This document shows, one piece after another, positions 13,272 to 19,749 of a DNA stretch of 20,250 nucleotides (positions are counted from its first letter, which is position 1; each line of letters starts with the position of its first letter). Location of the stretch: positions 1 through 20,250 of the IMG/VR virus record IMGVR_UViG_3300046535_002106; one strand, 5' to 3'. Made by a program: the position numbers and the translations under genes. The notes below the pieces were generated by a model, which saw only the letters and a program-made list of their open reading frames with translations, was not told the DNA's origin and ran no database searches. This DNA is from a virus.

Positions 13272-15247
13272 TTGTATTTGATCTGATGAATTGCTATTTC
13301 TGATGGCGTTCCCGGGCCCGGATAACCAAAACCTCCAAAATCAGGAGAGCTTGGGAGAGCGTCCCAGGTTACAATTTCATTAGTGATACTATCTACTGCT
13401 TGCATCTTGATTTGAATGTTAGTGGCAGAAGTTACTAAATTCCTACTAAGCACAGTGGTTTGTAAAGGAGTTCCTGGTCCTGGGAAGAGGGTTCCGGCAA
13501 AATCCTCGGTTGGCGCAAGCCATGTAACTAAGCTGGAATCGGCACTAGATCTTGCCTGCATAACCACACTGATGCTGCCAAGTGGAGAAAATGCATCTAC
13601 AGCAATTTCTTCTGGAGATCCCGGTCCAGGATAAGCTGTTCCTGTAAAATCAGGATATGGCCAAGACCAAGTATATAGCTGCCCATTAGAACTAGATCTT
13701 GCTTGCATAACCCAACCAGTGAATTGGCCATTCCATAGTTGCATAACATTATCACCAGCAGCATTTTGAAATGTATTAGAGTATTGTGCAGCAAATGGAT
13801 CTGCCTGTTGTAATCCACAGTTAATGAAATTGCCATTAGTTCTACCGTTAAACCCTCTACGCGCGCCCCACATCCACGTTCCATCAAATTCAAGACTCCA
13901 AACTCCAAGACCGCTGTCACTGAATGGTGGACTATTAGAATCTATTTCATCTAGGATTGCCGCATCCGATATATCAGTTGGAGGTAATTTTACAATACTA
14001 GATCGACTGACGCTAAGAGTAGACCTTGAACCTGCCCATAAATTAGTTCCATCTGAACCAATAGCTCCGCCATCTGCCTGAAGAAAGGTGAAGAAATCAG
14101 TAGTTCTAAAGCTGGCAGACGGGAATTGTGTTGGATCAAATCTAAGTAATCGATTGCGTGGAGTAAATGTGTTGGTAGTAAAGGCATAAAGATTGCCAGG
14201 AAAAGGAGACCTTCCAGTACTATCGCTCAACATACCAAAAATTCCATGCGTTGAGTCTTGATAGATACTAATAGTGCCAGCACCTGGATCTATACGTGAA
14301 ACAATACCTTTACCAGTAAGACCGCCAAATGTAGTATTTCCTACGTAACCGCTAGCGGTCCAAATGAAACCAGAATCAAAACAAATTTCTTCGGCATGTC
14401 GTGTTACGCTAATTTGCTGGGAAGAAGTGCTTTGGACACCTGGTCCATTAGAAATAACTGTGGCAATATTGAACTTTTCCAAAAGACTAATGCCTTGCCC
14501 CGCACCACCAGCCGAAGCATTAATTACCCAAAGATTTCCAGAATTATCTTCTAAGCAGTCTCTCGCTTCACTACCATCACCCAGATCGCTTGGATTACCA
14601 AATATGCTTCCATCAGCAATGATACCGTTTTTCAATTGAGCAAGCCCAACAACAGTTTTAGTTGCTACGTCAATGATAATAACGTATCCGCATGGAGAGC
14701 CAATAATACTTTGTCCTGGAGTATTTAGGTGCCAAATAAGCGAACCATTATTTGCATCTGTGGATGCTAAAGGATTGGTAATATTTCCATCTGAGTCAAT
14801 AGGGAATGTACCATTGTTATTAGGATCGGCAGCACCAGAAATAGTGACAGTTAATCCAATATAATTAGGAGAGAATCCTCCACCGAGTCCTGGTCTATCT
14901 GCGAACGAAAAAAACCTAGTTCCAAATGAAGTATCTACCTGTCCATGTATTCCGCGATCAGAATATTGACCATGCCAGCCAGATGTACAAGCATATATTC
15001 TTGTTCCATCAGGAGATTTTTTTATTTTACGCATGTTTTTGATATAAGGACCAATGTATTGTCTTAGATCAATTTTTTTAACGACTCTTGGATATGGTGT
15101 TGTTGTAGGATCGAGAACGGTAACGAAATTAACCGAAGCCGGTATGTCATTACTATTACCAAAACCAGTAGCACGACCATCACATGTCCAGAGGTAACCT
15201 CCCGCATATGCTAGTCCAGTTATTCCTTCCCAAATAGCTGATGTCAT
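13265..15247 (-). CDS. Virion/receptor-binding-type protein: beta-propeller plus three C-terminal repeats
   Basis: The 660-residue product has no signal peptide. Seven blade-like motifs of the form ...(D/S)(G/S)xx(L/I)(W/Y)... are spread along residues 1-462: near 9-22 (LAYAGGYLWTCDG), 75-90 (SPDGTRIYACTSG), 228-245, 285-300 (FDSGFIWTASG), 337-355, 394-406 (GSDGTNLWAGS) and 448-462 (EFDGTWMWGARRG). This suggests a seven-bladed NHL/SMP-30-like propeller. A module at about 104-177 interrupts it (YIGLTVTISGAADPNNNGTF). Three C-terminal repeats start at 514, 563 and 615, each M-Q-A...V/Y-T-W...D-F...P-G-P-G. It is co-transcribed with the fibre-like gene upstream (7-base gap, TGAGGA site). It is probably a tail-tip or receptor-binding protein; this is inferred. 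Confidence 0.8.
   Translation of the reverse strand: MTSAIWEGITGLAYAGGYLWTCDGRATGFGNSNDIPASVNFVTVLDPTTTPYPRVVKKIDLRQYIGPYIKNMRKIKKSPDGTRIYACTSGWHGQYSDRGIHGQVDTSFGTRFFSFADRPGLGGGFSPNYIGLTVTISGAADPNNNGTFPIDSDGNITNPLASTDANNGSLIWHLNTPGQSIIGSPCGYVIIIDVATKTVVGLAQLKNGIIADGSIFGNPSDLGDGSEARDCLEDNSGNLWVINASAGGAGQGISLLEKFNIATVISNGPGVQSTSSQQISVTRHAEEICFDSGFIWTASGYVGNTTFGGLTGKGIVSRIDPGAGTISIYQDSTHGIFGMLSDSTGRSPFPGNLYAFTTNTFTPRNRLLRFDPTQFPSASFRTTDFFTFLQADGGAIGSDGTNLWAGSRSTLSVSRSSIVKLPPTDISDAAILDEIDSNSPPFSDSGLGVWSLEFDGTWMWGARRGFNGRTNGNFINCGLQQADPFAAQYSNTFQNAAGDNVMQLWNGQFTGWVMQARSSSNGQLYTWSWPYPDFTGTAYPGPGSPEEIAVDAFSPLGSISVVMQARSSADSSLVTWLAPTEDFAGTLFPGPGTPLQTTVLSRNLVTSATNIQIKMQAVDSITNEIVTWDALPSSPDFGGFGYPGPGTPSEIAIHQIKYNT
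13289..13708 (-). repeat. Three ~50-residue C-terminal repeats
   Basis: Residues 514-550, 563-599 and 615-653 of the 660-residue protein align by eye: MQARSSSNGQLYTW, MQARSSADSSLVTW and MQAVDSITNEIVTW, each followed by a DF(T/A/G)G stretch and a YPGPG or FPGPG turn. Spacing is 49 and 52 residues. The DNA has diverged but the protein pattern is clear. Repeats of this kind commonly form a beta-rich receptor-binding or trimerising tip. Confidence 0.85.
14717..14938 (-). other. Inserted module within the propeller
   Basis: Residues about 104-177 of the 660-residue protein do not follow the blade pattern. They carry a YIGLTVTISGAADPNNNGTF core and a later GSLIWHLNTPG strand. The surrounding blade motifs (75-90 and 228-245) resume afterwards, so this reads as a domain inserted into a loop between blades. 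Confidence 0.5.
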
Positions 15248-15254
15248 GCTTTCC

Positions 15255-16127
15255 TCACATTGTAATTTCTACAGATTTTACTACGGCAAAAACAGCGTCT
15301 CCAGGGAAATCGCTAATAGCTTCTGCCTGTACTTGATATACCGTGTTACCAGGTAAACTTGCAATTACAGATGAAAGTGCTCTAATGTCCGGAATGCTAG
15401 TAATTGAAGCCCTAGAGCCTGTAACTTCAGAAACAGTGGTTAAGTTGAACAACCTAACTGTCAAAGTTAAAGAAGGATCACTAACGCCACCAATAGTCTC
15501 TAATGTAGCATTAGTTATAGCTGTTGATAAATAAAATGCCCCAATAACATACCATCCAGGTTCAACCCCTTGGGAAGCAATTGGTTGAGTTGAGGCGACC
15601 GCCCTTATACTTGAGGAGCCCGCTGCCACAAGTGTGGGCTTCCAAATAGCGCCGTCCCATACAAGAGCCTGTCCTGAGGTTGGTGCTGTTGCTGCCAGCG
15701 GCCTGCTTTGCAAACCAACAACAGTTTGAAATAGTGGGTTTCCAGTTAAATCTCCTGCGAAATTTACATCAGCCGGAATTGCTCCAGGTATCCACGCAAT
15801 CCCATCCCATATTAGTGTCTGACCTTCACTTGGCTCTACATCAGAAACTGGCCTTCCTTGAATGCCGATAACAAGCGGAGTCTCTAAAGTTCCACCCAAA
15901 TCACCTTCTAGTTCAATTATTCTTAAATTGCCAACAATATTCTCAATAACATCAAGTCTATTCCTAACAGTTGTGTAAACTGCGCTTGGTTTAACACCCA
16001 ATTCTTCTTCAATAGCAATAATTGCTTCCCTCAATTGCTCAACAGATCTGCCTGTTACAGGCTGTCCGTCAACCAATGGCCTGAGGGTGAAAACGGTGTC
16101 TATAGCTGCTGGATATTTTGTTACCAT
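15255..16127 (-). CDS. Tail-fibre-like structural protein (possible adaptor)
   Basis: The 290-residue product begins MVTKYPAAIDTVFTLRPLVD. This N-terminal pattern, Y-P-x-x-I-D-T, then AIIAIEEELG (35-44) and TVRNRLD (53-59), recurs in phage structural proteins. Two tandem repeats (75-115 and 125-164) each read GDL.G...(T/P)...VVG(I/L)Q(G/S)RP(V/L)...P(S/T).GQ(T/A)L(I/V)WDG..W.P. The C-terminus (about 175-290) is Ser/Thr/Val-rich and beta-like, with no known catalytic site. It precedes the propeller gene by 7 bases in one operon and probably connects or partners with it. The gene runs opposite to its flanks. Its start is supported by an AGGA site and the promoter-like repeat upstream. Confidence 0.82.
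   Translation of the reverse strand: MVTKYPAAIDTVFTLRPLVDGQPVTGRSVEQLREAIIAIEEELGVKPSAVYTTVRNRLDVIENIVGNLRIIELEGDLGGTLETPLVIGIQGRPVSDVEPSEGQTLIWDGIAWIPGAIPADVNFAGDLTGNPLFQTVVGLQSRPLAATAPTSGQALVWDGAIWKPTLVAAGSSSIRAVASTQPIASQGVEPGWYVIGAFYLSTAITNATLETIGGVSDPSLTLTVRLFNLTTVSEVTGSRASITSIPDIRALSSVIASLPGNTVYQVQAEAISDFPGDAVFAVVKSVEITM
15636..15905 (-). repeat. Two tandem ~40-residue GDL...WDG repeats
   Basis: Residues 75-115 and 125-164 of the 290-residue protein repeat the same pattern: GDLGGTLETPLVIGIQGRPV and GDLTGNPLFQTVVGLQSRPL, each followed by an SxGQxLxWDGxxWxP turn. A partial copy (GDLLGNYPGPIAVVGLTGI) occurs in the collagen-like protein on the other strand at residues 52-70, linking the two proteins as parts of one structural family. 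Confidence 0.8.
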
Positions 16128-16144
16128 CTTATAAGTCCTGCTAT

Positions 16145-16232
16145 AATATCAAAATTTTAGCATAAGCCGGGTTTCTGACTATCTATATCTGAAGAACTCT
16201 TAAAACCAGGGATATACTAAAATTTTGATATT
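16145..16232. promoter_or_regulatory. Inverted repeat at the divergent gene pair, probable paired phage promoters
   Basis: Within the 134-base gap between divergent genes, AATATCAAAATTTTAG (16145-16160) and its perfect reverse complement CTAAAATTTTGATATT (16217-16232) lie 56 bases apart. The similarity extends inward: 16203-16216 and the reverse complement of 16161-16174 match at 10 of 14 bases. Read in the direction of each gene, the same ~30-base element therefore lies upstream of both starts, 30-45 bases away. This fits a promoter or operator repeated in both directions better than a hairpin, because the spacer is long and no T-run follows. The phage sigma factor at 5668 is a candidate partner, but that is inference. 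Confidence 0.6.
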
Positions 16233-16261
16233 CTTATGAGCTTTTAGTTCAATGAGGATAC

Positions 16262-18193
16262 ATGAGCGGAATTTTAACTCCAGGATACCTAAGGTGGGAT
16301 GGCACCAAATACGTTTTAGACAACGATGTTGAAATCGTTGGTCCGGCGGGATCCCAAGGTCCATCTGGTCCGGCGGGTCCAGCAGGTCCGCCAGGTCCTA
16401 ATGGCGTAGCCAGCGGTGATTTACTGGGAAATTATCCCGGCCCTATCGCTGTTGTTGGTCTAACTGGTATTACTGGTATCGTCAACTTCGGCGCTACCAT
16501 TACAAACCCTACGATTTCCCAAGCCGCTACAGGATCTACTCTTGGCCAGCCGCTAACAATCAAGGGCCAAACTGGCGCAACTATTGGTGGCGCTGTTGTT
16601 TTGCAAAGCGGAACAGCAACCACGGCTGGTATTATTCAGTTTTTAGTAGGCTCTATTCAGGCCGGTTTTTTTGATGCTAACTCTGCTTTAAGATTAGGCC
16701 CAAGCGCTTCTTCTACAATTCCATCAGGTCCAAACGGTTCAGCCCCAGTTGCAGGAACTGATTTCCTGTATGGTTACAATGCTAGCGGTAGTATGTGGGG
16801 CGAGTTCTTTACTAGCTCCAATGCTGACAGAGCTGCTATGGGCGTTTATAATAGTGGACTTGGCACTACCAATGTAAACGGTATCAGTATCCAAGGAGTT
16901 GGATCTACTTACTCTGTTGGTGCTTACCAAAGAAACGGCGTAATTGAGCAGGCCGGCCCCGCCACCTCTGGTTTGATTTTATCTAAAGTTCTGGGCGATG
17001 GTACCAGCCGCGCCATTACTGGACGTATTTGGCAAACTGGTGCTTGGTGTGTTGGCGACAATGGCATCAATGATACCTCTGCCGAGGCCCAGGCAGTTTC
17101 TGGCGCTTTGATCAATCTTTCACCAGCAAACTTTGGTATTGTTGGTGGCGGCACAATTAATCTAGTAACAGGATCACTTAGCGGCCAGACAACTGTTGGC
17201 GGTCAAACGATCATGTATAATGCTGTCAATACCAGCAACTCGTTTGGAAACTTGGTTTTGCAAGGAAATCTTGGCGTAGCTTTCGTTGCAGCAACTACTG
17301 TTGCAGCCACTGTTAATACCACCAAACTTACTAACCAAGTAGGTAGAACTCATAAAGTACGTAGTACAACTACAACTCCGGTTACCATTATCACTACTGA
17401 TGAAATTGTTTCTATCGGAGCGGTTTCCAGCGTAAGCACAACTGTTGCAGCGGGCTCTAACGGAGCTATTTTACCACAGGGTACGATTAACGTAGCCTCC
17501 ACAACAGGATTTGCAAGCACCGGCGCTATCTATGTTACAACCACTAATGGTCCACAACTAGTTACTTACACTGGTACGGGCGCAACAACTTTCACAGGAT
17601 GTTCTGGTGGAACGGGCGCAATGACTACTGGTAATGCTGTTACCAGCTTGTTTGCTATCAATTTACCTTCTACACCAACTACAGGAGACTTGTACACAGT
17701 TAAAGATGCAAATGCTAGCTGTGGCGCAACTAACTTCTTTGTTTCAGGTAATGGTGTTAATATTGATGGACAGACTGGTATTGTGTTGTCTACAAACTTC
17801 GCTCAAGCTACGTTTGTTTACAATGGTACTACATGGATTTCCTCACTATCGAACAACCTAATACCAAACGGATTTTCTTCGGTTATAAGCGTACCTAGCA
17901 GCGGAGTTGCAACTGTAGTTGGATTCGACCAGCTATTACTTTGTGACCCAACATCAGGTGGTGTCACAGTAAATGCGCCTCCTAGCCCGTTAGCAAACTT
18001 AAGATTTACTGTCAAAGATGCTACATCACAAGCCACTTCTTTGAAGCCAATTATCGTTAATGGAAATGGTAGACTTTTGGAAGATCCTGGTAATCCAGGT
18101 TTTTATACATCAACTGTCATCATTACTGCAGCATCTAGGTCAGTAACTTGGGCTTACGATCCTTCAACTAGAAATAGATATACGGTGGTATAA
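16262..18193 (+). CDS. Collagen-like modular tail-fibre-type protein
   Basis: The 643-residue product has seven Gly-X-Y triplets at 27-47 (GPAGSQGPSGPAGPAGPPGP), a GDLLGNYPGPIAVVGL motif (52-67), then a long Gly/Ser/Thr-rich beta region with few charged residues. At the C-terminus two copies of a beta domain are recognisable by (Y/F)TVKDA motifs at 478-483 and 582-587, each leading to a G-N-G turn and a late W. The first copy is split by a module at about 388-462 that also occurs in the next gene. The layout (collagen shaft plus trimerising beta domains) is typical of tail or head fibres. A TGAGGAT site sets the start, and the stop overlaps the next ATG (TAATG). Confidence 0.85.
   Translation: MSGILTPGYLRWDGTKYVLDNDVEIVGPAGSQGPSGPAGPAGPPGPNGVASGDLLGNYPGPIAVVGLTGITGIVNFGATITNPTISQAATGSTLGQPLTIKGQTGATIGGAVVLQSGTATTAGIIQFLVGSIQAGFFDANSALRLGPSASSTIPSGPNGSAPVAGTDFLYGYNASGSMWGEFFTSSNADRAAMGVYNSGLGTTNVNGISIQGVGSTYSVGAYQRNGVIEQAGPATSGLILSKVLGDGTSRAITGRIWQTGAWCVGDNGINDTSAEAQAVSGALINLSPANFGIVGGGTINLVTGSLSGQTTVGGQTIMYNAVNTSNSFGNLVLQGNLGVAFVAATTVAATVNTTKLTNQVGRTHKVRSTTTTPVTIITTDEIVSIGAVSSVSTTVAAGSNGAILPQGTINVASTTGFASTGAIYVTTTNGPQLVTYTGTGATTFTGCSGGTGAMTTGNAVTSLFAINLPSTPTTGDLYTVKDANASCGATNFFVSGNGVNIDGQTGIVLSTNFAQATFVYNGTTWISSLSNNLIPNGFSSVISVPSSGVATVVGFDQLLLCDPTSGGVTVNAPPSPLANLRFTVKDATSQATSLKPIIVNGNGRLLEDPGNPGFYTSTVIITAASRSVTWAYDPSTRNRYTVV
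16340..16402 (+). repeat. Collagen-like Gly-X-Y segment (7 triplets)
   Basis: Residues 27-47 are seven uninterrupted Gly-X-Y triplets, four of them starting GPA or GPP. Segments this short in phage proteins usually act as a trimeric shaft or linker and vary in repeat number between relatives. Confidence 0.9.
17432..17641 (+). other. Shared ~70-residue beta module, copy 1
   Basis: Residues 391-460 of the collagen-like protein (AAGSNG..., TINVASTTGFASTGAIYV, VTYTG, TTFTGCSGGTG, MTTGNAV) match residues 195-274 of the next protein in the same order. The sequence before (TDEIVSIGA) and after (FAINLPSTPTTGDLYTVKDA) belongs to a different domain, so this looks like an insertion into a loop. Confidence 0.7.
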
Positions 18194-19230
18194 TGACTTT
18201 TACTTTTCCACAATGGGCAACAGCTCTAGATTTAGATTTTACTACACTACCAGCTCAATCACTGGCCTCAGATACTACTTTCACAGTAGGTAGCAGCCCT
18301 ATCTTTGGAACTGGTCTTGTATGGACTAAAGTAAATTCTGCCAGTGATGCTTCAGCCATGAACATAACTAATGGTTCTGGTCTGATAATTACTCCCAACG
18401 CAGCCAGCAATGTAAGCGGCGCTACCTTTACTGCGCCCGCTCTAAGAATACAGCTTAACAGCATTATCCCTGACTGGACTGTATTCATGCCATTCAGGAT
18501 TTGGATATGGGAATCAGCCTCCAATGAAGCAGCTAATAACGATAAGTTGTTCTTTGGAACTTACATACCAAACGGCGCATTTCAAAACCAATTAACTCTA
18601 GGACACTGGAGAGGATTTGGCGGAGCTACCAATGGTTGGGGTTCTCAATTTACCGTTCTCAATACTGATGTCACTACTACTGGTACAAGTATTCCATTAT
18701 CTGCAAATAGAGTTGGTGTAATGTACTGCCCAATGGGAGTATTAGGAGGCAGCTCGCCTCTGATAGTAGGAAGTACTGTAACGACAACTACTACAACTAT
18801 CACTGCAGGATCAAACGGAGTAGCTATTAATGGTGCCACAACTATCAACGTAGTATCCACAGCAGGATTCTCTTCTTCGGGCATTATCAACGTTACAAGT
18901 ACTACTGGTAGTAATATCATTGCTTATACTGGCATTACTGGCACTTCATTTACAGGATGTACTAGTGGTAGTATCGTACCACTCACTGGTACGATGTCCA
19001 CTGGCGGTTTCGTTAGTTTTGGAACCTGGCCCCCAACAAATTCACTAACTATCTGTAATGGTGCCGCAATCACTTCAGCATCTTCTGCGGCCTTCTCTAG
19101 TACAGCCAGCGGTTCACATACGGTTACAGAAAACAACCTCTTTCTATCTGCTTTTAGAAACGGCAGCGGCACTGCTTTTTCTACTACAATTGCTAGAATC
19201 AGAGTGGACTACTTGCCAACATTTAATTAA
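18193..19230 (+). CDS. Jelly-roll-like tail-fibre-associated protein
   Basis: The 345-residue product begins MTFTFPQWATALDLDFTTLP. The first ~190 residues have a lectin/jelly-roll feel (LDLDFTTLP, a GLIITPNA strand, WTVFMPFRIWIW, KLFFGTYIPNG, GVMYCPMG). A shared beta module sits at about 195-274, and the fold seems to resume afterwards (LTICNGAAI, LFLSAFRNGS, IARIRVDYLP at the C-terminus). It overlaps the collagen-like gene by one base (TAATG) and is probably in the same structure. It may bind a surface sugar, but no catalytic site is visible and the fold call is by eye. Confidence 0.8.
   Translation: MTFTFPQWATALDLDFTTLPAQSLASDTTFTVGSSPIFGTGLVWTKVNSASDASAMNITNGSGLIITPNAASNVSGATFTAPALRIQLNSIIPDWTVFMPFRIWIWESASNEAANNDKLFFGTYIPNGAFQNQLTLGHWRGFGGATNGWGSQFTVLNTDVTTTGTSIPLSANRVGVMYCPMGVLGGSSPLIVGSTVTTTTTTITAGSNGVAINGATTINVVSTAGFSSSGIINVTSTTGSNIIAYTGITGTSFTGCTSGSIVPLTGTMSTGGFVSFGTWPPTNSLTICNGAAITSASSAAFSSTASGSHTVTENNLFLSAFRNGSGTAFSTTIARIRVDYLPTFN
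18775..19014 (+). other. Shared ~70-residue beta module, copy 2
   Basis: Residues 195-274 (TAGSNGVAING, TINVVSTAGFSSSGIINV, IAYTG, TSFTGCTSGS, MSTGGFV) correspond in order to copy 1 in the preceding gene. DNA identity is patchy, so the copies are not a recent tandem duplication. The flanking jelly-roll-like sequence differs from the flanks of copy 1. Confidence 0.7.
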
Positions 19231-19238
19231 GGAATATC

Positions 19239-19703
19239 ATGAGTTCTGTAGACAAACTTTTCAAACTAGCTGACCGTTTTGCCCGTAAAATTTCACTCGG
19301 TCAAGAAACTGAACAAGCAATGGAAGCCCCAGATTTCTTTTTTGGAAAGGGCTATAATCTAAATACCTTTCTAGATTCATTGGGCAAATTGTCAGTTGAA
19401 GGAAATAAAGCTGTTGGTGATAAGTCTTTGGCCGTTTTAATGGCTAATTACTTTAATAAAACACAAGACAGTGTTTCTGTAAATGTATCTGTTGATGTTA
19501 AGCCTGGTGCCAGCGCTAGATGGATTGTTCAAATTACACCACCAGGATTTACACAGCAAGCTATGGGCGAATTAAACAAACAGTTCCAAGCCGTAACTGG
19601 TAAATCTTGGGCACAAGGTCAGGCAGCCGCCGATGCAGCAGCTAAAACGGCCAAAAAAGTTGAAGGTCCAGGTACTAAGCTAATTGTAGACAAAGGTCTG
19701 TAA
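19239..19703 (+). CDS. Unknown 154-residue protein, possibly virion-associated
   Basis: The product begins with a basic amphipathic helix (MSSVDKLFKLADRFARKISL), has a mixed alpha/beta centre (NYFNKTQDSVSVNVSVDVKPG) and an alanine/lysine-rich tail (AAADAAAKTAKKVEGPGTKL). No enzymatic motif or signal peptide is visible. It follows the fibre genes by eight bases with a TAAGGAAT site, suggesting a structural or assembly role, but this is inference. Confidence 0.7.
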   Translation: MSSVDKLFKLADRFARKISLGQETEQAMEAPDFFFGKGYNLNTFLDSLGKLSVEGNKAVGDKSLAVLMANYFNKTQDSVSVNVSVDVKPGASARWIVQITPPGFTQQAMGELNKQFQAVTGKSWAQGQAAADAAAKTAKKVEGPGTKLIVDKGL

Positions 19704-19749
19704 TTCAAAAAGCCTGAAAGTTCAACTAAGTCCGATATAATAAGATGGC
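19704..19749. promoter_or_regulatory. Intergenic gap before the FAD oxidoreductase gene
   Basis: This 46-base gap contains TATAAT at 19735-19740, ten bases from the next ATG. There is no clear Shine-Dalgarno sequence. As a promoter it would make a nearly leaderless message. The assignment is weak. Confidence 0.2.

Noticed and set aside
16145-16232. The inverted repeat as a factor-independent terminator
   Set aside because: The arms are AT-rich, with a long spacer and no T-run following. It lies between divergent starts, not gene ends, so a paired promoter or operator is more likely.
16145-16232. The inverted repeat as a site-specific inversion switch
   Set aside because: The perfect arms flank only 56 bases of spacer, with no gene inside, and no recombinase is visible in the window.
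16340-16402. Collagen segment as a eukaryotic gene
   Set aside because: Short Gly-X-Y runs are common in phage fibres. There are no introns or other eukaryotic signs, and the context is phage.
19735-19740. TATAAT upstream of the FAD gene as a firm promoter
   Set aside because: It lies ten bases from the start codon and has no matching upstream hexamer. It would give an almost leaderless transcript.
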